Shown in pieces: positions 1 through 6,139 of a DNA stretch of 6,139 nt; position 1 is the first letter of the stretch; each line of letters begins with the position of its first letter. Made by a program: the position numbers and the translations under genes. Origin of the DNA: DATLFI01 sp035524895. GTDB lineage: Bacteria; Acidobacteriota; Thermoanaerobaculia; Multivoradales; Multivoraceae. The stretch spans positions 1 through 6,139 of the forward strand of contig DATLFI010000298.1 of the NCBI GenBank assembly GCA_035524895.1, written 5' to 3'. Under the pieces are notes generated by a model. The model did not search any database, had not been told where the DNA came from, and saw nothing but the letters and a program-made list of their open reading frames with translations.

Positions 1-1820
1 GGATTGAGCGCCTCATGCCACTCGACGATCCCCAGCGCCAGCGGCTCCACGTCGTCCTCCCCGATGGACTCGGTGAGGCATGCCATCAGAATGCCGCCGC
101 CCACCGCGTGGACCTCTTTGCCGGTAATCGTCCTCGTCTCGATGGGCACGCAAAGGTCGATGCCGAGCTTGAGCACGAGCTCGTAGAGCACGTCCTGTCT
201 GGTGCGACCCTGCTTCAGGTGCTCCACCGAGTTCAAGAGGGTCTGATCGAGGTTGTCGTGATCGGGGTCCCATTCATGAATGTTGGTGGAACTGAGCCTA
301 AATACGCGAAACCCGCGATCACCCACGAACATTGGGTTCTCACACCCAACCTTTCGCGCGGCCCGTCGAAGGCGTTCCTTCGTCAGTTCCGCAATATTCC
401 TGGGCTTGCCGAGTCTGTCGCAATACTCAGCCCCAGTTTCTTGATCCTTATTTCCGGTTACGAGCTCCTCGGGGAGCTGAACAAGAATGTAACGACGAGT
501 GCCGCCATCAGCAGCATTATGTTCCATGACAGCATGGCCTGTCGTTCCTGAACCGGCAAAAAAATCCAACACAATGTCGGTTGGTGCCGTGGAAATAGCG
601 AGAATTTCTTTCAAAAGGGCAACCGGCTTAGGGGTATCGAAGCATTTAACGCCGTCAAACAACCCCTTCACTTCGGCCGTGGCATTACGGGTGCTTCCGA
701 CATCCTCACAAAACCACATAGTTTCGGGCGGCTTCCCCGAGCTTTCGTCGGCATAGATCCGGTAGTAAGGAGTCCAGTTGTCACCCTGCTTCACCCATTC
801 AATCCGCCGCGACTCCTCTTCCAACTTACGCTTACTCCAGCGCCAGGCCCCATCGCCTCCCCCTTCTAGCTTGGGATAGATTGAAATCCCATCAGGTGCC
901 GGGATGGCGTAGTAAAGGTTGGGTCTTGCAGCGCGCGTTTCCCCTTGACCACCCATGGCACGAAGCGGCTTCAAGTAGTAGCGACGCCCTGTCTCGTCAA
1001 GCTTGCTAAAATGCTTTGGAATATTCTCGCTTTTGTATGAGCGGCGTCGGACCTCAAAGCGCTCCGCGTTTTTGGCGAAACAGACGATATAGTCGTGTTT
1101 TGTGGAGAAGTAATCCGCATCCATGCGGGGGCTATCGGCGCGTTCCCAGCATATGCAAGCTAGGAAGTTTTCCGGGCCGAAGAGTTCACTGGTCAAGTGT
1201 CGTAAATTGTCCACTTCATGGTCATCGATGCTAACAAAGATTACGCCATCGGAACTCAAAAGATTGCGGGCAAGCCTAATTCTCGGATACATCATGTTCA
1301 GCCAGTCGGTGTGAAAACGTCCACTAGCTTCGGTGTTGCTGCTGATCTTGGCTTCTCCATTTAACTGCCCGGTCAGCTCCAGGTAGTTCCGGATGTTGTC
1401 CTGAAAGTTGTCCGGATACACGAAGTCCTTCCCGGTGTTGTACGGCGGATCGATGTAGATGAGCTTCACCTTCCCCGCGTAGCTCTTCTGGAGGAGCTTC
1501 AGCACCTCCAGGTTGTCCCCTTCGATCATCAGGTTTTGCGTGGTCTCCCAGTCCACGCTCTCCTCTGGGCAGGGTCTGAGTGTTCCGGTGGACGGCGTGA
1601 GAGCGAGCTCCCGGGCCCGGCGCTTGCCGTGCCAGTTGAGGCCGTACTTCTCCTCCCGCTCGTCCACCACGCCGCCCAGGAGCTGCTTCAGGACCTCGAA
1701 GTCGAGCTGCCCCTCGGTGAACGCCTCGGGGAACAGCTCCTGCAGCCGCTCGACGTTCTCCGCCAACACGTCGGGGGAGCGGGTGATGGGATCTTCAGCC
1801 GTGATCTTCCGCATGTTCAT
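1..1820 (-). CDS. Type III Mod-like adenine-N6 DNA methyltransferase (3' end cut by window edge)
   Basis: This gene likely transfers a methyl group from S-adenosylmethionine to adenine N6 in a specific DNA site, protecting self DNA. 606 residues are visible, with no internal stop, and the frame runs off the left edge. Motif order is that of beta-class enzymes: catalytic DPPY at residues 124-127 (inside YIDPPYNTGKDF), a central target-recognition region around 225-395, then the SAM-binding motif DFFAGSGTTGHAV at 419-431. A typical Mod C-terminal block follows (GFRVFRLSSTNIHEW near 503-517; EVHAVGGGILMACL near 569-582). Type III Mod proteins are usually about 620-680 residues, so only a few dozen residues should be missing. 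The chosen ATG at 1820 has AAGGA four bases upstream; the ATG at 1814 and an in-frame GTG at 1841 are alternatives. It is the third gene of the operon, 41 bases after the DUF4391 gene. GC content drops in the middle of the gene. The family call is firm; the target site cannot be read from sequence. Confidence 0.93.
   Translation of the reverse strand, partial: MNMRKITAEDPITRSPDVLAENVERLQELFPEAFTEGQLDFEVLKQLLGGVVDEREEKYGLNWHGKRRARELALTPSTGTLRPCPEESVDWETTQNLMIEGDNLEVLKLLQKSYAGKVKLIYIDPPYNTGKDFVYPDNFQDNIRNYLELTGQLNGEAKISSNTEASGRFHTDWLNMMYPRIRLARNLLSSDGVIFVSIDDHEVDNLRHLTSELFGPENFLACICWERADSPRMDADYFSTKHDYIVCFAKNAERFEVRRRSYKSENIPKHFSKLDETGRRYYLKPLRAMGGQGETRAARPNLYYAIPAPDGISIYPKLEGGGDGAWRWSKRKLEEESRRIEWVKQGDNWTPYYRIYADESSGKPPETMWFCEDVGSTRNATAEVKGLFDGVKCFDTPKPVALLKEILAISTAPTDIVLDFFAGSGTTGHAVMEHNAADGGTRRYILVQLPEELVTGNKDQETGAEYCDRLGKPRNIAELTKERLRRAARKVGCENPMFVGDRGFRVFRLSSTNIHEWDPDHDNLDQTLLNSVEHLKQGRTRQDVLYELVLKLGIDLCVPIETRTITGKEVHAVGGGILMACLTESIGEDDVEPLALGIVEWHEALN
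241..1440. other. Lower-GC mosaic segment inside the methyltransferase gene
   Basis: Hand counts of 60-base rows give 42% GC at 1201-1260, 43% at 601-660, 50% at 481-600, 48% at 1261-1320 and mostly 50-60% elsewhere in this span. Rows outside give 65% (61-120 and 1681-1740), 60% (3901-3960) and 73% (2581-2640). Codon use changes too, with many more codons ending in A or T. The segment begins at the end of the DPPY motif and covers the target-recognition region, the SAM-binding motif and part of the C-terminal region. The boundaries are approximate. Confidence 0.65.
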
Positions 1821-1824
1821 GGTG

Positions 1825-1829
1825 TCCTT
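1825..1829 (-). promoter_or_regulatory. Ribosome binding site of the methyltransferase gene
   Basis: On the minus strand AAGGA lies four bases before the ATG at 1820 and ten bases before the ATG at 1814. The first spacing is short and the second slightly long, so either ATG (residue 1 or 3) may be used. A second AAGGA at 1834-1838 lies further upstream. This places translation initiation of the methyltransferase on its own signal rather than by stop-start overlap. Confidence 0.55.
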
Positions 1830-1861
1830 AATATCCTTCACTTTGGCGTTGGCCTGTTGCG

Positions 1862-2623
1862 TCAGAGCCTCTCCTTCGCCAGCGAGAGATCCTTCTCCAG
1901 GCGCTGGACCTCGAGGTTCAGGTCCACCCGGCGCGCCATCTGCCGCTCCTTGGCGGCCACGGCACGAAGCCGGGCGATCTCCGCGCTCAGCCGAGCGTGC
2001 TCTCTGACGGCCTCCTGCCGACCGGCGGCCTCCTCGGTTGAAGCGGGTACGGCGAAGGCGCCGGTCACCCCCGCCGCCTGGAAGGCCACCATGGCAGCCA
2101 TCCATCCCTGGTAGAGCGCCCGCAGGTCGCTCCGGGGCTGGCGGGCGAGGCGCAGCGCTTCGCAGAATGCCTTCCCTATGTCGTCCGTCTTCCCCGGCGG
2201 AAGCTCGACCGAGACCAACTCGCCGTCGAGCACCGTCGCGCCCTCTTCCCCCTTCGACCACCGCTTGTGGGCCAGAGAGAGCGCCACAACCCCCCGGGGC
2301 CCGGTGACCGCCAGGAACACTGGGTAGGGTATCGCGCGGTGGATCAGCTCGGCCAGCCTACCGGCCTTCGCCCCGCCGCGGAGCTCCGCGCTCAACACCG
2401 CGATCTCCAGGTACTCCCGATCCTCGGCCCGAAAGGGCGGGACGCCGATGGTGGTGGGCTTGAGGACTGCCAACCACCGGACCTCCTCGATGCCGTCCTG
2501 GATCCGGCGCCTGTCGGCGGCCGTGGGCGCGCCATGCTCCACCAGCAGGGTCTTGGGCACCCGCCGGTCCACCCGTGCCTCTACGGGGAGGTCCAGCGCC
2601 GCGATCAGGTCGGCCGCAGTCAT
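1862..2623 (-). CDS. DUF4391-family protein with C-terminal coiled coil
   Basis: A 253-residue protein of the kind annotated as DUF4391, of unknown biochemical activity. Family-like features are the opening LIAALDLP, the VPKTLL block (residues 22-27), IEEVRWLAVLKPTT (45-58), AIPYPVFLAV (97-106) and a following beta-rich stretch with AHKRWSKG (118-125). Residues about 196-253 are rich in Glu, Arg, Ala and Leu with heptad-like spacing and should form a coiled coil. There is no signal peptide or membrane segment, so it is cytoplasmic. The start ATG overlaps the helicase stop as ATGA, with AGAGG seven bases upstream, implying translational coupling. From general knowledge of genome annotations, DUF4391 genes often sit beside Mod/Res-type methylase and helicase genes. 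A role as an adaptor or specificity subunit between the helicase and methyltransferase is inference. Confidence is high for the gene and good for the family. Confidence 0.85.
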   Translation of the reverse strand: MTAADLIAALDLPVEARVDRRVPKTLLVEHGAPTAADRRRIQDGIEEVRWLAVLKPTTIGVPPFRAEDREYLEIAVLSAELRGGAKAGRLAELIHRAIPYPVFLAVTGPRGVVALSLAHKRWSKGEEGATVLDGELVSVELPPGKTDDIGKAFCEALRLARQPRSDLRALYQGWMAAMVAFQAAGVTGAFAVPASTEEAAGRQEAVREHARLSAEIARLRAVAAKERQMARRVDLNLEVQRLEKDLSLAKERL

Positions 2624-5600
2624 GCCGCGGCCTCTGGCAGCACGACCAGGAACGCCACGACCTCGAAGTCGTCCATGCCCGCGAACTCCCCCGCAAGGGC
2701 GTGGGTCCCGCCGGGGGAGAAGAGGCTAGCGACCGCCCGTTCCTCGGTCTTTCCCACGATGGAGGAGGCGGCGGCCGCGAGGAGGCGCCGGGCGTGCCCC
2801 ATTTCCGCACCCCGCTTCGTCGCCTTGTCGAAGCGGGCGCACGCGGCGGCGTCGAAAAGGTCGCGGCCCACGCAGAGGCGCTTCAGGCGGTCGAGGATCA
2901 GCTTCGCCTGCGGGAAGGGCAGGAGGACGCTGCCGTCGTCCCCCACGTGGACGAGGTAGTGCGGCGCCAGGGGATAGCCCGGCTCGAAGGCGCGCTCGGC
3001 TGCAGCGCCCTCGGCCCGCAGGCAGAAGATCATCCCCGGGGGCATGTCCGCTTCTGTACTGGTGGTCACGGCGAAGGTGCCGAGAGGCAGGCTCTCCAGT
3101 ACGCCTGGATGGGCCTTGATGAACTCGGCCAAGTCGATGCGGAAATCGGTGAGGGTGAGGTCGGCGATGGAAATCCCGGTGGAGAGATCCTCGAGGTCGA
3201 TCACCGCGTCCTGCAGCTTGAGGAGCTGCTTCCGCCGGTACTCGAGGTCGTTCATCGGGTTGCCGGACTCCTGCTCGATCAGATTCTCCTCGCCGGTGGC
3301 GGAGATATCCAGGAGCACCATGCGCCCGCTCACCCGCTGCTCCAGGTTGATGTACTCCTCGAGCTCCATGTTCGGCCAGAAGTTGACGAGCTGGATGCTC
3401 TCGTTGGGCGAGCCCAGGCGGTCGATGCGGCCGAAGCGCTGGATGATCCGCACCGGGTTCCAGTGGATGTCGTAGTTGACGAGCCAGTCGCAGTCCTGGA
3501 GGTTTTGGCCCTCGGAGATGCAGTCCGTAGCGATGAGGAGATCCAGCTCGCCCTCGTCAGCAAGATCCTCCGGGCGCTCCTTGGAGCGAGGGGAGAAGGA
3601 GGTGAGGATGGAGGCCAGATCCCTCCGTAGCCCTCGAAGAGTCGTCTGGTTGGTTCCCGAGCCGGTGACCAGGGCGGACTCGACGCCGTGGCGCTCCCTT
3701 GCCCACGGCGCGAGCTGGTCGTAGAGGTAGCGGGCGGTGTCGGCGAAGGCGGTGAAGACGAGCACCTTCCGGTTGCCCGAATTGATCGGGTTCTGGTGCT
3801 TGTGCTCGATCACGGCGCGCAGCTCGGCGAGCTTGGCGTCCCGGGCGGGATCCACGTCCCGGGCCGCGGCAAGGAGCGTGGCCAGCCGGTTCCGGTCCTC
3901 CACGAGGTCCTGCTTCCACCGGACCAGATCCACATCCTTGAGGAGGACCTTGACCTTCCGGCCCACCAAGAGGCTCTCGAAAGCCGGGTCGTCGAAGTCC
4001 ACGTCTTCGATCTCGATCTCCTCGACCTCGTCGGCCTGGGCCTCGATCCGTTTCAGGGTGGCCTCCACGTCCCGGAGCTGGCGCTCGATGGTGAGGGCGA
4101 AGGCCGGCACCGAGCTCTCCATGCGCTTGAGGACATTCACCCGCAGGAGGTGGATCAGGCTCTCCTCTCGGTCTACCTGGCGGAAGAAGCCGGTGCCGCC
4201 CTTCACTTCGGTGCTATACAGGCGGTCGTAAGCCTCCTTCCTGTGGGGCAGGACGTAGCGCAAGGGAGCGTAGACCGCGAGGTTCAGGCGGCGGATCTCC
4301 AGGTTGATCTGAGCGATGGGCGGGAAGGCGCCGGCGCGGTCCACGTCCGCCTTGATGTTGATGGGCTTGAGCCGGTCCGGGAACTCTCCGGTCTCCGCAA
4401 GTCCGTAGTACTTCTCGATGTGCTTCCGGGAGCGGGCGATGGTGAGCAGGTCCAGCAGAGTGAAGTAGTCGAAGCCCAGCATCTCGATGAGACGGGTGGG
4501 CATGCGCTGGGCCTCTTCGAGCTCCAGCCACCGGTTGAACTGCTTCTGTGCGAGACGGGTCGTGGCGTCGATGCTGCTGATGCCGTGGTCGAGGAGCGCC
4601 GTGTCGTCACCCTCGGTAGCGAAGGCGATCTGGTTCCGCAGGTCCGCCATGCGGTTGTTGACGGGGGTGGCCGAGAGCATCAGGACTCGCGTCTTGACAC
4701 CCTCGCGAATAATCCTCCGCATCAGGCGGTCGTACCGGGTCTCGCCGCCCTTCTGAGGTGTCCGCTTATTCCGGAAGTTGTGGGACTCGTCAATCACCAC
4801 GAGGTCGTAGTTGCCCCAGTTGACGTGCGCCAGGTCGATGTCGCCGGAATGACCGCCGTCGCGAGAGAGGTCGGTATGGTTCAGGACGTCGTAGTTGAAT
4901 CGATCGGGAGCGAGGAAGTTCCGGCGGTCGTTCGCGCGGTAGAGGGTCCAGTTATCCCGGAGGCGCTTCGGGCACAGGACCAGCACACGGTCGTTCCGCA
5001 GCTCGTGGTACTTGATGATGGCGAGGGCCTCGAAAGTCTTCCCGAGGCCTACACTGTCGGCGATGATGCAGCCGCCGTAGCGGTTCAGCTTGTCGATCGC
5101 ACCGATGACGCCGTCTCGCTGGAACTTGTAGAGCTTCCGCCACACGATCGTGTTGCGGATGCCGGTCGCAGGATTGACGATCTGGTCCTCGTCGAGCTCG
5201 TCTCCCGGGCGGTGGAAAAGGTGGTGGAGGACGAGCGCGTAGACGAGGAGAGGAGCGCGGTAGTCGGCGAGACTCTCGAGCGCGGCCTTCAGCGTGGCCT
5301 TGGCGATTGGGTCGTCCGGGAGGCTCGCCCACTGGGCATCGAACCACTGGGCCAGGAGAGCCGCCTCTTCCGGCGTGTCCGAAGCCTGGATCAGGCTCAG
5401 TGGGTTCGCCGGCGTCAGGCCGAGGCCTTCGGTGCTCAAGGCCAGCGATCCCAGCACGGTCCTCCGGGGTCGGCCCTCCGCATCGCGAAGCACCAAGGCA
5501 CCCTGGGGAATGCTCCCAGGCACCCGTCTCACCTCGCCCTTCGAATCGAGCCAATCGGCGAGCCGCCTCGCCAACCAGTGAGCCTGCAATTGGTTCCGCG

Positions 5601-5817
5601 CCCCGCGGTCCGCCTCCGAGCCAAGGAGCCCAAGGTCCGCCCCCGCGTCGGGCAGGACAAGGCGGCAGGTGCCCAGGCCCTCGAGATCTGGGAGCAGCTC
5701 GGCGGCGGCGAAAAGCGAAAGTGAAGGTGTTACGACTTCGAGGCACCGACCGGGATCGAGCTCAGGCCGAACCAGATCGATAACTCGGTCAGCTCCTGTG
5801 TTTCTAACCAGCCTCAT
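2620..5817 (-). CDS. SNF2/RapA-like DEAD-box helicase with degenerate PLD-like N-terminus
   Basis: A 1065-residue superfamily 2 ATPase expected to translocate on or remodel double-stranded DNA. The N-terminal 1-165 resembles the phospholipase D-like domain found in related helicases: a GSLALSTEGLGL block (123-134) lies where GSSNLTxxGL is usual, ending in WFDAQW (158-163). Helicase lobe 1 has LYKFQRDGV (229-237), Walker A ADSVGLGKT (253-261, Lys260), DESH (343-346) and SATP (382-385). A long helical insertion (about 500-680) contains an acidic stretch near 597-612. Lobe 2 has VLVFTAF (685-691), IATDCISEGQNLQ (762-774) and the arginine-finger motif QRFGRIDRLG (793-802). All ATPase motifs look intact. 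The frame stays open to 6135, but the upstream part is composition-biased, non-homologous and antisense to the divergent gene, so the ATG at 5817 is chosen although no clear Shine-Dalgarno precedes it. It is the first gene of the operon and overlaps the next by four bases. Confidence 0.92.
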   Translation of the reverse strand: MRLVRNTGADRVIDLVRPELDPGRCLEVVTPSLSLFAAAELLPDLEGLGTCRLVLPDAGADLGLLGSEADRGARNQLQAHWLARRLADWLDSKGEVRRVPGSIPQGALVLRDAEGRPRRTVLGSLALSTEGLGLTPANPLSLIQASDTPEEAALLAQWFDAQWASLPDDPIAKATLKAALESLADYRAPLLVYALVLHHLFHRPGDELDEDQIVNPATGIRNTIVWRKLYKFQRDGVIGAIDKLNRYGGCIIADSVGLGKTFEALAIIKYHELRNDRVLVLCPKRLRDNWTLYRANDRRNFLAPDRFNYDVLNHTDLSRDGGHSGDIDLAHVNWGNYDLVVIDESHNFRNKRTPQKGGETRYDRLMRRIIREGVKTRVLMLSATPVNNRMADLRNQIAFATEGDDTALLDHGISSIDATTRLAQKQFNRWLELEEAQRMPTRLIEMLGFDYFTLLDLLTIARSRKHIEKYYGLAETGEFPDRLKPINIKADVDRAGAFPPIAQINLEIRRLNLAVYAPLRYVLPHRKEAYDRLYSTEVKGGTGFFRQVDREESLIHLLRVNVLKRMESSVPAFALTIERQLRDVEATLKRIEAQADEVEEIEIEDVDFDDPAFESLLVGRKVKVLLKDVDLVRWKQDLVEDRNRLATLLAAARDVDPARDAKLAELRAVIEHKHQNPINSGNRKVLVFTAFADTARYLYDQLAPWARERHGVESALVTGSGTNQTTLRGLRRDLASILTSFSPRSKERPEDLADEGELDLLIATDCISEGQNLQDCDWLVNYDIHWNPVRIIQRFGRIDRLGSPNESIQLVNFWPNMELEEYINLEQRVSGRMVLLDISATGEENLIEQESGNPMNDLEYRRKQLLKLQDAVIDLEDLSTGISIADLTLTDFRIDLAEFIKAHPGVLESLPLGTFAVTTSTEADMPPGMIFCLRAEGAAAERAFEPGYPLAPHYLVHVGDDGSVLLPFPQAKLILDRLKRLCVGRDLFDAAACARFDKATKRGAEMGHARRLLAAAASSIVGKTEERAVASLFSPGGTHALAGEFAGMDDFEVVAFLVVLPEAAA
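2631..2635 (-). promoter_or_regulatory. Ribosome binding site of the DUF4391 gene inside the helicase 3' end
   Basis: On the minus strand AGAGG lies seven bases before the ATG at 2623, within the last codons of the helicase. The helicase stop TGA (2622-2620) overlaps this ATG as ATGA. Signal and overlap together support the 2623 start and translational coupling of the two proteins. Confidence 0.55.
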
Positions 5818-5983
5818 CGGTGAACCAGAACAAGGCCCAAGGGTGCCCGTCGCGAGCAATCTGGAGGGGGAATGTTGGAGGCTCTCACTACCGCCATTCC
5901 TGGTAGTCTCGTCAGCAGCTCTCTCTCTGTCGGGTGAATATACCGCGCACCTGCGGAAAAGGTCGCTCGCCACGGGAAATCCA
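5818..5983. promoter_or_regulatory. Divergent intergenic region between helicase operon and HNH gene
   Basis: This 166-base gap separates two genes transcribed away from each other, so it should hold both promoters. The only AT-rich core is at 5937-5942 (aatata on the plus strand, TATATT on the minus strand), a possible -10 element for the helicase operon. No convincing TTGACA-like -35 element is visible at the proper distance, so the promoter assignment is weak. The region also has a six-base inverted repeat (5887-5907) and a short CT repeat (5919-5928). The plus-strand mini frame 5872-5937 is not credible as a gene. Confidence 0.45.
5887..5907. repeat. Inverted repeat ACTACC-N9-GGTAGT, candidate operator
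   Basis: Two perfect six-base arms, ACTACC (5887-5892) and GGTAGT (5902-5907), flank a nine-base spacer in the divergent intergenic region. The arm centres are 15 bases apart, somewhat wider than one helical turn, as in some dimeric regulator sites. A weak RNA hairpin is an alternative. No regulator gene lies in the window, and an inverted repeat this short can occur by chance. Confidence 0.3.
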
Positions 5984-6139
5984 GTGCCCGACCCAGCCAT
6001 CCGCCGCGCCGCCTTCGAGTGGCTCACCCTCCAGGTGGAGGTCCATGGCGACGTCCTGCCGTGGGGCGTGCTGGTGCGGGGGTTCGAGCACCGCGGCGAG
6101 CGGGTCCCGCTCGTGAGCATGCAGGGGATCTTCAAGCCG
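5984..6139 (+). CDS. HNH-type restriction endonuclease, N-terminal fragment (cut by window edge)
   Basis: The first 52 residues of a protein that continues past the right edge. The visible part (AFEWLTLQVEVHGDVLPWGV at 10-29, then GFEHRGERVPLVSMQGIFKP at 33-52) matches, from memory, the N-terminal block of predicted HNH restriction endonucleases, where 'GDVLP..lL..GF...G.rvpLv..QGIFKP' is conserved. These proteins carry the HNH metal-dependent nuclease domain near the C-terminus, outside this window, so the catalytic residues cannot be checked. The GTG at 5984 is taken as the start because homology begins a few codons after it; a possible weak Shine-Dalgarno (GGGAAA) lies upstream, and no better in-frame ATG is present. 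The frame remains open upstream of the GTG, so an earlier start is possible. It is transcribed divergently from the helicase operon across 166 bases, which places a nuclease gene beside a methylase operon. Confidence 0.72.
   Translation, partial: MPDPAIRRAAFEWLTLQVEVHGDVLPWGVLVRGFEHRGERVPLVSMQGIFKP

Noticed and set aside
1821..1861. Terminator or internal promoter between the DUF4391 and mod genes
   Set aside because: The 41-base gap shows no stem-loop with a T-run and no recognisable -35/-10 pair; it only carries AAGGA ribosome binding signals.
1536..2114. Plus-strand frames over the DUF4391 and mod 5' region (also 1513-2007)
   Set aside because: Both are antisense to conserved minus-strand coding sequence, and their translations look like random GC-rich peptide.
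2575..3630. 351-codon plus-strand open frame
   Set aside because: It overlaps the helicase C-terminal half antisense, has biased composition and no motif or credible ribosome binding site context.
3688..5724. 678-codon plus-strand open frame opposite the helicase
   Set aside because: Long antisense frames are expected opposite GC-rich genes. Its translation is Val/Glu/Gly/Leu-rich without any recognisable domain, while the minus strand encodes complete helicase motifs.
1..5817. DISARM class 1 locus (SNF2 helicase plus adenine methylase)
   Set aside because: DISARM also needs DrmA, DrmB and usually DrmC. None is visible, the methylase here is of type III Mod architecture, and DUF4391 is not a known DISARM component. 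Genes outside the window could still change this.
5872..5937. 21-codon plus-strand mini frame preceded by GGAGGGGG
   Set aside because: The purine run ends one base before the ATG, too close for a normal ribosome binding site, and the peptide has no recognisable feature. It does not join the HNH frame.
5818..6135. N-terminal extension of the helicase frame by 106 residues
   Set aside because: The extension is Ser/Arg/Thr/Pro-rich without domain similarity, spans the intergenic region and lies antisense to the well-supported HNH gene start. The ATG at 5817 fits where family-like sequence begins.

Overview
This is a GC-rich bacterial window (about 65% GC over most of its length). It holds a tightly packed minus-strand operon of what looks like a DNA restriction or phage-defence locus, plus the start of a divergent plus-strand nuclease gene. 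The organism cannot be named from the sequence. The GC content, codon use and protein style fit a GC-rich proteobacterium, myxobacterium-like lineage or actinobacterium.

Reading the operon in its own direction, right to left: (1) 5817-2620 encodes a 1065-residue SNF2/RapA-type superfamily 2 helicase with complete ATPase motifs and an N-terminal region resembling a phospholipase D-like domain whose HxK signature looks lost. (2) 2623-1862 encodes a 253-residue DUF4391-family protein with a C-terminal coiled coil; it overlaps the helicase stop by four bases. (3) 1820-1 encodes a type III Mod-like, beta-class adenine-N6 DNA methyltransferase, open to the left edge and lacking only its last few dozen residues. 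Its central part, from just after the DPPY motif to the C-terminal domain, is clearly poorer in GC (about 50-55%) than both its own ends and the neighbouring genes. This suggests a recombined specificity segment.

To the right of a 166-base divergent intergenic region, 5984-6139 encodes the first 52 residues of a predicted HNH-type restriction endonuclease of the family with a conserved 'QGIFKP' N-terminal block.

Working model (inference): the methyltransferase marks self DNA. The helicase and DUF4391 protein sense, move on or remodel unmodified DNA. The cleaving activity comes from a gene outside the window, either a Res-like subunit downstream of mod at the left or the divergent HNH enzyme at the right. 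No RNA genes, CRISPR arrays, insertion sequences or convincing terminators were found. The long plus-strand open frames across 2.0-5.7 kb are antisense shadows of the GC-rich operon.
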